Origin: Acholeplasmatales bacterium
GTDB lineage: Bacteria; Bacillota_I; Bacilli_A; Acholeplasmatales; Anaeroplasmataceae
Assembly: GCA_017388605.1 (NCBI GenBank)
Contig: JAFPIE010000256.1
Location: forward strand, 1 to 7,404
Length of the DNA: 7,404 bases
Direction: 5' to 3'
Shown here one piece after another: positions 1-5,446 of this stretch. The position numbers and the translations under genes were made by a program. Within the stretch, counting starts at the first letter, position 1; every line of letters begins with the position of its first letter. The notes under the pieces are model-generated. The model was not told where the DNA came from. It was given only the letters and a program-made list of their open reading frames with translations, and did no database searches.

Positions 1-1
1 A

Positions 2-52
2 GCAAAACTATTTAAATTAAGTCTAGAAGAGGTAGAAAAGTATATTGGATAA
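2..52 (+). CDS. C-terminal end of an upstream gene (partial)
   Basis: Reading from base 2 there is an open frame of 16 codons (AKLFKLSLEEVEKYIG) ending in TAA at 50-52; the gene begins outside the window. The stop lies right at the foot of a strong terminator hairpin, which supports a real gene end. The A-K-L-F-K-L stretch resembles the tail often seen in TatD-type or amidohydrolase-type metal hydrolases (N-A-K/R-L-F-x-L), but 16 residues are too few to assign a family. The other two forward frames meet stops within the first few codons. Confidence 0.5.
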   Translation, partial: AKLFKLSLEEVEKYIG

Positions 53-80
53 AGGAGCGGAATGCTCCTTTATTTTAAAT
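51..80 (+). terminator. Rho-independent terminator of the upstream gene
   Basis: AAAGGAGC (51-58) and GCTCCTTT (64-71) form a perfect 8-bp stem around the loop GGAAT, followed by the T-rich run ATTTTAAATTT. The stem begins inside the stop codon of the upstream reading frame, so it separates that gene from the T-box operon. Confidence 0.85.
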
Positions 81-89
81 TTACGTACT

Positions 90-107
90 CTTTATCTAAA
101 GATAAAG
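90..107 (+). repeat. Inverted repeat upstream of the promoter
   Basis: CTTTATC (90-96) and GATAAAG (101-107) form a 7-bp perfect stem with a TAAA loop, followed by the T-rich stretch TGTTATTTTCTTTCTT. It may be a weak back-up terminator behind the one at 51-80, or a protein-binding palindrome just upstream of the -35 element. The stem contains only two G-C pairs, so termination would be weak. Confidence 0.4.
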
Positions 108-121
108 TGTTATTTTCTTTC

Positions 122-150
122 TTGTAATTTTTATTAGAAAATGATAAAAT
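122..150 (+). promoter_or_regulatory. Sigma-A-type promoter with extended -10 for the T-box operon
   Basis: TTGTAA (122-127) matches the -35 consensus at four of six bases. It is separated by 17 bases from TAAAAT (145-150), a five-of-six match to the -10. A TG dinucleotide at 142-143, one base before the -10, makes this an extended -10. Transcription would start near 156-158, a short distance before the first bases of Stem I, as expected for a T-box leader. A second AT-rich match, TATAAA at 160-165, is possible but would start within Stem I. Confidence 0.65.
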
Positions 151-164
151 AAAAAAGTATATAA

Positions 165-379
165 AATTGTTGATGAAGCAGGATAGAATTTATCATTCCA
201 TAGCGAGGATAAGATGGTGAAAGTATCTGTATGAGATTTCTATTGGGCACTTCTGAGATCTTTTAACAAAAGACGTACCAGGCGTTAACGGTAAAGAGAG
301 CGTAAGCTGAAGTAAGGTGGCACCACGACAAAATCGTCCTTATTCCTATTTTCATATGGGATAAGGACTTTTATTTTTT
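165..379 (+). promoter_or_regulatory. T-box riboswitch leader (tRNA-sensing antitermination)
   Basis: This leader binds an uncharged tRNA and then lets RNA polymerase pass a terminator. Stem I: GAAG (175-178) pairs with CTTC (250-253), flanked by a kink-turn with GATGA (172-176) and TGAG (254-257). GATA (209-212 region) pairs with TATC (224-227) around the distal loop AGATGGTGAAAG, which holds the GGTGAAA motif; AGCGAGG (202-208) is the AG-rich bulge. Stem III is AGC-GTAA-GCT (299-308). The T-box core runs from AGTAAGGTGG to CACCACG (311-327). The antiterminator pairs TAAGG (313-317) with CCTTA (338-342), and ACGA (325-328) with TCGT (334-337), leaving the bulge UGGCACC (318-324). C321 faces the tRNA discriminator base and so predicts G73, as in tRNA-Asp and unlike tRNA-His (C73). 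By position the specifier is 246-248 (GGC), which does not fit Asp. The next genes encode HisRS and AspRS. Confidence 0.95.
336..379 (+). terminator. T-box-controlled intrinsic terminator
   Basis: GTCCTTATTCC (336-346) pairs with GGGATAAGGAC (358-368), ten Watson-Crick pairs plus one T-G wobble, around an 11-base loop. A T-tract with one A follows (369-379). Its 5' arm contains CCTTA (338-342), which is also the 3' strand of the antiterminator, so the two structures exclude each other. Without bound uncharged tRNA, transcription should stop here, before the GNAT gene. Confidence 0.95.
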
Positions 380-388
380 GAGGTCAAT

Positions 389-925
389 ATGATAACATAT
401 CTAAAGCCTAAACGATTAGGAAATATTTTCTTAAGAGAAATTGAAGAAGCAGATTACTTAGATTTCTATTCTATTGGTTCTGATAGTGAAGTTTGTAAAT
501 ACTTAAATTGGGGACCATTTATAAAGCCCTATGAGGCTTTATATACGATTAAAGAAATCTTTAATCAAAGACCTATAGAAGATATGCTTCCTAAGGGATA
601 CGCAATACTTATGGATAACCATATGATTGGAATGATTGATTTTCACTCAGAAAATCAAAAACAGAATTCCATTGAAATTGGTTATTTCTTAAGTAGAAAA
701 TATTGGGGATTAGGTATTATGCATAGAGCTTTAACCTATATGGTAGATTTAGCCTTTAGCTTAGGCTTTGATAAGGTTTATTTAGGAAGTATCGTTGACA
801 ATTTAAGAAGTATTCATTTAATTGAATCCTTAGGGTTCAAATATGAATATGAGAGTGTAGGAGAGGATAGTAGTAATCTTTTACACATTGTAAAATATTA
901 TTCAAAATATAAGAATGAGGAGTGA
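389..925 (+). CDS. GNAT-family N-acetyltransferase, RimJ/RimL type
   Basis: A 178-residue protein that should transfer acetyl from acetyl-CoA to an amino group; the acceptor is unknown. The start is typical of the RimJ/RimL/SpeG branch (L-x-P-K-R-L at 5-10, with F-L-R at 14-16). The acetyl-CoA site is at 96-111: IEIGYFLSRKYWGLGIM, where K104-Y-W-G107-L-G109 stands for the usual Q/R-x-x-G-x-G/A. The second core motif is at 138-150: N138, S141, E146 and L-G-F 148-150. ATG 389 is preceded by GAGG (380-383) at a five-base spacing. This is the first gene after the T-box terminator; its TGA stop (923-925) lies 5 bases before the hisS ATG, so the two are surely cotranscribed. RimL-type enzymes can acetylate ribosomal proteins, and some act on aminoacyl-nucleotides. 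A role tied to the synthetases is inference only. The family call is firm, the substrate is open. Confidence 0.88.
   Translation: MITYLKPKRLGNIFLREIEEADYLDFYSIGSDSEVCKYLNWGPFIKPYEALYTIKEIFNQRPIEDMLPKGYAILMDNHMIGMIDFHSENQKQNSIEIGYFLSRKYWGLGIMHRALTYMVDLAFSLGFDKVYLGSIVDNLRSIHLIESLGFKYEYESVGEDSSNLLHIVKYYSKYKNEE
917..922 (+). promoter_or_regulatory. Ribosome binding site that fixes the hisS start
   Basis: GAGGAG at 917-922 stands 8 bases before ATG 931, an ideal distance. A GTG at 922 would extend the frame by three codons but overlaps this site and has no site of its own, so ATG 931 is chosen. The site lies inside the last codons of the acetyltransferase gene. Confidence 0.8.
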
Positions 926-930
926 TTATT

Positions 931-1692
931 ATGATTACAAAGCCAAAGGGTACCTATGATGTATTACCTTTAGAATCTAAGGAATGGCAAAAGCTTGAAG
1001 AAGTAATCAGGAAGATATGTAAGCTTTATAACTATAAAGAAATACGTACACCTATTTTCGAATCAAGTGATGTCTTCCATAGAGATCAAAATGATACATC
1101 GGATATGGTAACAAAGGAAACCTACGATTTTAAAGATAGATCCGATAGAGGAATTACCTTAAGACCTGAGGGCACTGCAGGTGTTGCAAGAGCGTTTGTT
1201 GAAAATAAGCTTTATGTAGATAATCCTGTATCGAAATTATTCTATATGGGACCAATGTTCCGATATGAAAGACCACAAAAGGGAAGAAATAGACAATTCT
1301 CTCAATTTGGTGTTGAAGCATTAGGTAGTGATTCACCATATATTGATGCTGAGGTCATCGCGCTTGGTGCATCCTTAATCAGGGCTTTAGGCTTAAAGGA
1401 TGTTACTGTAAAGATTAATTCCTTAGGTGATGAGGAATCTAGAAGCAAATATAAAGAGGTATTAGTAAATTATTTCTCTAAATACCAGGATTGTCTATGT
1501 GAGGATTGTAAGAATCGTCTTGTTAAAAATCCACTTAGAATATTAGATTGTAAGGTAGATAGAGATCAAGAATTCTTTAAGGTAGCACCAAAGATTAATG
1601 ACTATTTAAATCAGGAATCTAAGGATAGATTTAAAAAGGTATTAGATTCACTTGATTCAATGGATTTAAAATATGTTATCGATGTAATCTAG
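931..1692 (+). CDS. hisS: Histidyl-tRNA synthetase, N-terminal part (gene broken by frameshift)
   Basis: Class II synthetase that makes His-AMP and His-tRNA-His. The protein begins M-I-T-K-P-K-G-T-Y-D-V-L-P, the standard HisRS start. Motif 1 is around 35-44 (YKEIRTPIFE), LRPEGTA is at 77-83, and motif 2 at 110-127 (F110-R-Y-E-R-P to F126-G127). The insertion region follows, with the Firmicutes-type cluster C188-L-C-E-D-C193 and NPLRILDCK (200-208). The frame stops at TAG 1690-1692 after residue 253 (VIDVI), just where HisRS proteins continue VID-x-N-LVRGLDYY. The rest is present and intact one frame over (from 1689 to 2231). One extra base in GTAAT (1684-1688), giving GTA-AAT-CTA, would restore V-I-D-V-N-L-V-R-G-L and a 433-residue protein of normal length. 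As written, this half lacks the histidine-specific motif, motif 3 and the anticodon-binding domain and should be inactive. Confidence 0.93.
   Translation: MITKPKGTYDVLPLESKEWQKLEEVIRKICKLYNYKEIRTPIFESSDVFHRDQNDTSDMVTKETYDFKDRSDRGITLRPEGTAGVARAFVENKLYVDNPVSKLFYMGPMFRYERPQKGRNRQFSQFGVEALGSDSPYIDAEVIALGASLIRALGLKDVTVKINSLGDEESRSKYKEVLVNYFSKYQDCLCEDCKNRLVKNPLRILDCKVDRDQEFFKVAPKINDYLNQESKDRFKKVLDSLDSMDLKYVIDVI
1684..1692 (+). other. Single-base frameshift lesion in hisS
   Basis: The upstream frame (ATG 931) reads GAT GTA ATC TAG. The downstream frame reads CTA GTA AGA GGA from 1689, encoding L-V-R-G-L. The shift is -1 (one base missing), and both sides are uninterrupted HisRS. The missing base is most simply an A from an original AAA in GTAAAT. 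No slippery heptamer (X-XXY-YYZ) and no clear downstream stem is visible, which argues against programmed frameshifting. Confidence 0.85.
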
Positions 1693-2231
1693 TAAGAGGA
1701 CTTGATTATTATTGCCACACAGTATTTGAGCTTGAGGTAAATGTGCCTGAATTTGGTGCTCAAAACGTTATTGGTGCTGGCGGAAGATACAATAAATTAA
1801 TTTCTGATTTGGGTGGACCATTAACCCCAGGTGTAGGTATGGCCTTCGGTATGGAAAGATTACTTCTTGCAACCAATTTTGCAGGAAAGAAATTAGCTCA
1901 TGATGATTCCATCCATGCATATTTTATTGCCTTAGGTGAAAAAGCAGAAAAGGAAGCATTAAAGATTATGAATGCTTGTAGAATTGGTGGACTTTCCTGT
2001 GAGATGGATTACTTAAATGGATCCCTTAAGAGCCAATTTAAAAAGGCAGATAAGAATAATGCAAGATTTACGATCATTTTCGGTGAAAATGAGCTAGAAG
2101 AAATGAAATGTAACATTAAGGATAATGAAACTGATGTTCAAGAAACAATCTCATTACTTGAGGTTTATAATTATATTTTAGCAAAGCTAAATAAGGCAAG
2201 TGCTTGTAACACCTGCCCTTCAAAGAATTAG
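1689..2231 (+). CDS. hisS: Histidyl-tRNA synthetase, C-terminal part (same broken gene)
   Basis: This frame continues the HisRS after the lesion. LVRGLDYY (1689-1712) is the histidine-specific signature, followed by CHTVFELE. GAGGRYNKL (from 1773) is the second histidine signature. GVGMAFGMER (about 1830-1859) is motif 3, whose arginine binds ATP. The rest, from about 1880, is the HisRS anticodon-binding alpha/beta domain (HAYFIALGEKAEKEALKI onward). An independent start could be GTG 1743, which happens to have GAGG (1734-1737) five bases upstream, but a product from there would lack LVRGLDYY and motifs 1 and 2. The protein ends with an unusual tail containing C-N-T-C (ASACNTCPSKN). TAG at 2229-2231 is followed 17 bases later by aspS. 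Confidence 0.9.
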   Translation, partial: LVRGLDYYCHTVFELEVNVPEFGAQNVIGAGGRYNKLISDLGGPLTPGVGMAFGMERLLLATNFAGKKLAHDDSIHAYFIALGEKAEKEALKIMNACRIGGLSCEMDYLNGSLKSQFKKADKNNARFTIIFGENELEEMKCNIKDNETDVQETISLLEVYNYILAKLNKASACNTCPSKN

Positions 2232-2248
2232 AAAGAGGGAATTTTAAA

Positions 2249-3550
2249 ATGAAAAGAGTTATGCTAAAGGACATAAAGCTTGGTGAGGTTAATCATGTCG
2301 CAGGCTTTGTTGAGTCCATTAGAAACAAAAAAGCTATGTGCTTTATTGTTTTAAGAGATGTATCTGGTAAGCTTCAGCTTACAATTGAAAAGGCAAATCA
2401 TCCAGAAATGGAGGAGACTCTATCTAAGATTACAGTAGATAGTGTAATTGAGGCTGAGGGTAAGATTTTAGCTTCTGAATATGTAAAGCTAAATGGAATG
2501 GAAATGTATCCTGATACTATTTCTATTGATAGTATTGCAGAGCCATCTCCAATTGTTGCCCCTAAGGGACAGGAAACCAATATCGATTTAAGATTGGATT
2601 ATAGATGGATCGATTTACGTACAGATAAGAATACACTTATGTTTAAGTGTCAATCCTATTTCGTAGCTAAGTGTAGAGAATTCTTAGTAGAAAGAGATTT
2701 CATCGAAATCCATTCACCAAAGCTAATTGGTGCAGAATCTGAATCTGGTGCTGGTGTATTCAAGGTAGAATACTTCGATAGAAATGCATACTTAGCACAA
2801 TCTCCACAATTCTATAAGCAGATGGCTATGGCATCTGGCTTCGAAAGAATTTTCGAGTGTGGTCCAGTATTTAGAGCAGAAAAGTTTGCATCACGTAAGC
2901 ATGCAACAGAATTCACAGGCTTTGACCTTGAATTCTCCTATATTGATTCCTATCATGATGTAATGCATATGGAAGAGGAAATGCTTGCCTATGCACTAAA
3001 GGGTGTTCATGATAAATATGGTGAAGAGGTAAAGAAGGTATTTGGTATTGATATTGTAGTACCTACATTACCATTCCCCGTAATGGATTTACATGATGTA
3101 TATGATGAGCTTGAGGCTCGTTATGGCTATAAGGTTCCTGAGGAGGAAAAGGGTGATTTAACTACAGAGGGTGAAAGATTAGTTCAGAAGCTTTCTATGG
3201 ATAAGTTCAATCATGAATTCCTATTTATCACAGGCTACAGCAAGGAATGTAGAGCATTCTATCATATGAGAGATGAGAAGGGTGTACCTTGTGGATACGA
3301 TTTAATTTGGAAGGGCTGTGAAATCACAACTGGTGCACAGCGTGAGCATAGATATGAAATCCTAAAGGCTCAAGCAGAGGAGAAGGGCTTACATGATGAT
3401 GTTGCCTTCTATCTAGATTTCTTTAAATACGGCTGCCCTCCTCATGGAGGATTTGGAATTGGTGTTGACCGTATTACCATGATTATGTTTAATGAAGGTA
3501 TCAAGGATGCGATGTTCATCTTCCGTGGACCTGATCGACTAAACCCATAA
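2249..3550 (+). CDS. aspS: Aspartyl-tRNA synthetase, archaeal/non-discriminating type (aspartate--tRNA(Asn/Asp) ligase)
   Basis: Class IIb synthetase that charges tRNA-Asp and possibly also tRNA-Asn. It has 433 residues. The usual bacterial AspRS is near 590 because of an inserted GAD domain, which is absent here, so this is the short archaeal/eukaryotic-like family also found in clostridia and relatives. An N-terminal OB-fold (about 12-100) binds the anticodon. Motif 1 is near 151-159 (FIEIHSPKL), the aspartate pocket has Q184-S-P-Q187, motif 2 is F208-R-A-E followed by RKHATEFTGFDLE to 228, and motif 3 is G401-F-G-I-G-V-D-R408. At the two positions tied to tRNA-Asn discrimination in archaeal enzymes (W26 and K85 of Thermococcus AspRS), my alignment by eye gives E22 and K80, so specificity is not decided. 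GAGGGA (2235-2240) lies 8 bases before ATG. The pairing with hisS under a T-box is common in Firmicutes. Confidence 0.95.
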   Translation: MKRVMLKDIKLGEVNHVAGFVESIRNKKAMCFIVLRDVSGKLQLTIEKANHPEMEETLSKITVDSVIEAEGKILASEYVKLNGMEMYPDTISIDSIAEPSPIVAPKGQETNIDLRLDYRWIDLRTDKNTLMFKCQSYFVAKCREFLVERDFIEIHSPKLIGAESESGAGVFKVEYFDRNAYLAQSPQFYKQMAMASGFERIFECGPVFRAEKFASRKHATEFTGFDLEFSYIDSYHDVMHMEEEMLAYALKGVHDKYGEEVKKVFGIDIVVPTLPFPVMDLHDVYDELEARYGYKVPEEEKGDLTTEGERLVQKLSMDKFNHEFLFITGYSKECRAFYHMRDEKGVPCGYDLIWKGCEITTGAQREHRYEILKAQAEEKGLHDDVAFYLDFFKYGCPPHGGFGIGVDRITMIMFNEGIKDAMFIFRGPDRLNP

Positions 3551-3568
3551 AATAAAGGAGAAAATGAT

Positions 3569-4030
3569 ATGAATTATATTAGCTGGGATGAATATTTCAT
3601 GGGAGTTGCCTTACTTTCTGCAAAAAGAAGTAAGGACCCAAACACCCAAGTAGGTGCTTGCTTGGTAAATGATGATAAAAGAATTATTGGTATTGGCTAC
3701 AATGGCTTCCCAAGAGGCTGTAGCGATAATGAATTCCCTTGGGGAAAGGGAGATATAGACCCATTAAATACCAAATACCCTTATGTAGTACATGCTGAGG
3801 CTAATGCAATCCTAAATTCAAACGCAAACCTAAAGGGTGCAACCCTTTATGTTTCCCTATTCCCTTGTAATGAATGTGCAAAGCTAATCATTCAATCCGG
3901 AATTAAAAAGATCATTTATATGAGTGATAAATATGCTGGTACACCAATGAATTTAGCATCTAAGAAGATGCTAGATTCAGCAGGTATAAAGTATGAAACC
4001 ATGAGAGAAATAGAGGTATTTGTTAAATAA
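3569..4030 (+). CDS. Deoxycytidylate (dCMP) deaminase, ComEB family
   Basis: Zinc enzyme that deaminates dCMP to dUMP, the substrate of thymidylate synthase. The 153-residue protein starts with the family pattern W6-D-E-Y-F-M and K19-R-S-K-D-P-N-T-Q-V-G29 (substrate loop). It continues with GYNGFPRGC (43-51), the zinc/catalytic motif H75-A-E77, and P99-C100-N-E-C103, so zinc ligands H75, C100, C103 and the proton shuttle E77 are all present. The length fits bacterial and phage dCMP deaminases; competence-associated ComEB is a homologue, but no com genes are near. AAAGGAG (3554-3560) stands 8 bases before ATG 3569. It follows aspS by 18 bases, and its stop TAA shares its last A with the ATG of the next gene. 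Nothing links it functionally to the synthetases beyond the shared transcript. Confidence 0.95.
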   Translation: MNYISWDEYFMGVALLSAKRSKDPNTQVGACLVNDDKRIIGIGYNGFPRGCSDNEFPWGKGDIDPLNTKYPYVVHAEANAILNSNANLKGATLYVSLFPCNECAKLIIQSGIKKIIYMSDKYAGTPMNLASKKMLDSAGIKYETMREIEVFVK

Positions 4031-5079
4031 TGGATATCCTAAAATTTTATTTTAAAAAATTTTGGGTATTATTTCTATTTATCATTCCATCCTTGGTATT
4101 CTTCTTTCTATGTGTAATTCGTACGAATCGTGCCATTATATTGAAGGGAGATACAACCTTATTTACATCCGTTATCAATATACATACAGAAAATGAGCAA
4201 AAGGGCTCATTTTCTACCATTTATGTATATAATGTAGAAAAGGCTACTCTATTTCAAAATTTCATTGCAGAGCATTCTTCTATATCTGAATCCTATGAAA
4301 TGAGTGCAACATCGACACATATTTCTGGAATGGAATCCTATCATGCAGGAAAAATCCAATATAATTCCAGTATAGGTAATGCGCTAGTACTTGCCTATAG
4401 TGAGGCATCTAAGGAAGATCCTACTATAAATCTAGATTATAAATTTATTGGATATCAAATTACCTACTATGGACCAAATTCAAGCTTCCGTATTGGAGAT
4501 TTAATTAAAGGTATTTATTCTAAACCTTTTGGAAGTGTCGTTATGGTTGATGAGGATATGGATTTATATAAGGAAATTCTTACAAGCTATGAAAGATGTG
4601 ATGAGGATTATTTCATCATAAGTAGAAATGGTACAATGATGAATATTCCTTATATTAAAAACGTAAATACCTTTAATGCCTATGGCATTTATGAATATAA
4701 TTCTATAAAATCAAATCCATCATTTGAGGTTTCCTCCAATTTAATTGGTGGACCCTCAGGTGGATTACTTCAAACCCTATCCATTTATAACCAATTAGTG
4801 AAAGAGGATTTAACTCATGGCTTAAGAATTGCAGGTACAGGTACAATATCTCCAAATGGCAATGTTGGCATTATTGGTGGTATCAAAGAAAAAATACCTA
4901 CCGCATTTGATGATAAAATGGATATATTCTTTTGTGCAAAAGGAAACATAGAAGAAGCAAAGGAGGCTTATAATAGGCTTCCGAATCAAAATATGAAGCT
5001 TATTGAAATTGAAACATTCTATGATGCATTAAATTATTTAAAGGAGGGCTATAAAAATGACTTCGGAAGTGAAGAATAA
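4030..5079 (+). CDS. Membrane-anchored S16 (Lon-type) Ser-Lys protease, YlbL/SepM-like
   Basis: A 349-residue protein with lysines at 5, 9 and 10, then one membrane helix (about 11-30), so the rest should lie outside the membrane. The C-terminal 235-340 is a Lon-type proteolytic domain: G240-G-P-S243 supplies the nucleophile and G283-G-I-K286 the lysine. The Ser-Lys distance of 43 residues equals that of E. coli Lon (S679/K722), and AGTGTISPNGNVG (268-280) is the strand typical of YlbL proteins. There is no ATPase domain. Residues 141-169 (including R154-I-G-D-L-I) look like a reduced PDZ domain. SepM of streptococci cleaves a signal peptide and YlbL of Bacillus is a relative; the substrate here is unknown. 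ATG 4030 overlaps the dCMP deaminase stop by one base; the only GA-rich site (GAGG 4013-4016) is 13 bases away, so translational coupling is likely. An 11-bp hairpin sits inside the gene at 4188-4215. Confidence 0.88.
   Translation: MDILKFYFKKFWVLFLFIIPSLVFFFLCVIRTNRAIILKGDTTLFTSVINIHTENEQKGSFSTIYVYNVEKATLFQNFIAEHSSISESYEMSATSTHISGMESYHAGKIQYNSSIGNALVLAYSEASKEDPTINLDYKFIGYQITYYGPNSSFRIGDLIKGIYSKPFGSVVMVDEDMDLYKEILTSYERCDEDYFIISRNGTMMNIPYIKNVNTFNAYGIYEYNSIKSNPSFEVSSNLIGGPSGGLLQTLSIYNQLVKEDLTHGLRIAGTGTISPNGNVGIIGGIKEKIPTAFDDKMDIFFCAKGNIEEAKEAYNRLPNQNMKLIEIETFYDALNYLKEGYKNDFGSEE
4188..4215 (+). repeat. Perfect 11-bp inverted repeat inside the S16 protease gene
   Basis: AGAAAATGAGC (4188-4198) and GCTCATTTTCT (4205-4215) are exact reverse complements around the 6-base loop AAAAGG. 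The repeat lies about 160 bases into the coding region, just after the membrane helix, and encodes T-E-N-E-Q-K-G-S-F-S-T. The 3' arm contains TTTT but no T-tract follows, so it is not a classic terminator. Confidence 0.8.
5041..5048 (+). promoter_or_regulatory. Strong ribosome binding site within the protease gene
   Basis: AAGGAGGG, close to the full anti-16S sequence, lies 8 bases before ATG 5057 and inside the last codons of the S16 protease gene. It supports ATG 5057 as the true start of the next gene in spite of the 23-base overlap. Confidence 0.8.
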
Positions 5080-5428
5080 AACCTATTTCAATATTCAAGA
5101 TGAAATTGATAAATTAAATATATCTAAAAAAGAAAAGATTATTGCACTTTTAATCGCACTAGCATCAGGACTTGCTATAGTAGCTGGTCCTATCGCTATT
5201 TTTGCGAATTTGATGATGTTTACAAATTATCAGGTTACCCTAGCATTTTTAATTGCTCTAATGGTTATTGTATTTGCATTCTTAACGGATTTTATCTATC
5301 TACATTTAATTACCAAAAGACGAGTAGAGGGATTATATCATGTTTGGAGTATTAATGTTTTAATTTTAACCTTCGTTGTATTAATTGTATGCTTTATATT
5401 AACAAAGCTAGTATTTAAATTATTTTAA
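5057..5428 (+). CDS. Small membrane protein with three predicted helices, unknown function
   Basis: I do not recognise this 123-residue protein. It has a polar head of about 26 residues (two short acidic/lysine stretches, N12-I-Q-D-E-I-D-K-L then S23-K-K-E-K), followed by three hydrophobic segments at about 28-51, 58-86 and 97-122. Lysines 24, 25 and 27 precede helix 1, and K87-R-R89 follows helix 2, predicting N-terminus in the cytoplasm and C-terminus outside. There are no cysteine or histidine clusters and no enzyme motif. It overlaps the S16 protease gene by 23 bases, with its own strong ribosome binding site, and precedes lspA by 18 bases. Such tight coupling to the protease suggests a partner, regulator or substrate of it, but that is inference. 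Confidence 0.75.
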   Translation: MTSEVKNKTYFNIQDEIDKLNISKKEKIIALLIALASGLAIVAGPIAIFANLMMFTNYQVTLAFLIALMVIVFAFLTDFIYLHLITKRRVEGLYHVWSINVLILTFVVLIVCFILTKLVFKLF

Positions 5429-5446
5429 TTTGGGAGGAATCTATTT

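Noticed and set aside
922..930. GTG 922 as the hisS start
   Set aside because: It overlaps the ribosome binding site that serves ATG 931, and HisRS proteins normally begin shortly before KPKGTYD.
1154..1339. Minus-strand open frame of 61 codons
   Set aside because: It is fully inside hisS, has no ribosome binding site, and its translation resembles no family; it is a shadow of the sense coding sequence.
1660..1720. Programmed -1 frameshift in hisS
   Set aside because: The frame change has the right direction, but no slippery heptamer or stable downstream structure is visible; a lost base explains it more simply.
2398..2580. Minus-strand open frame of 60 codons
   Set aside because: It lies antisense to the OB-fold part of aspS with no start signals or recognisable protein features.
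3831..3849. Hairpin TAAAGGGT-GCA-ACCCTTTA in the dCMP deaminase gene as a terminator
   Set aside because: It pairs over 8 bp but has only a 3-base loop, no T-tract, and lies in the middle of a conserved coding region.
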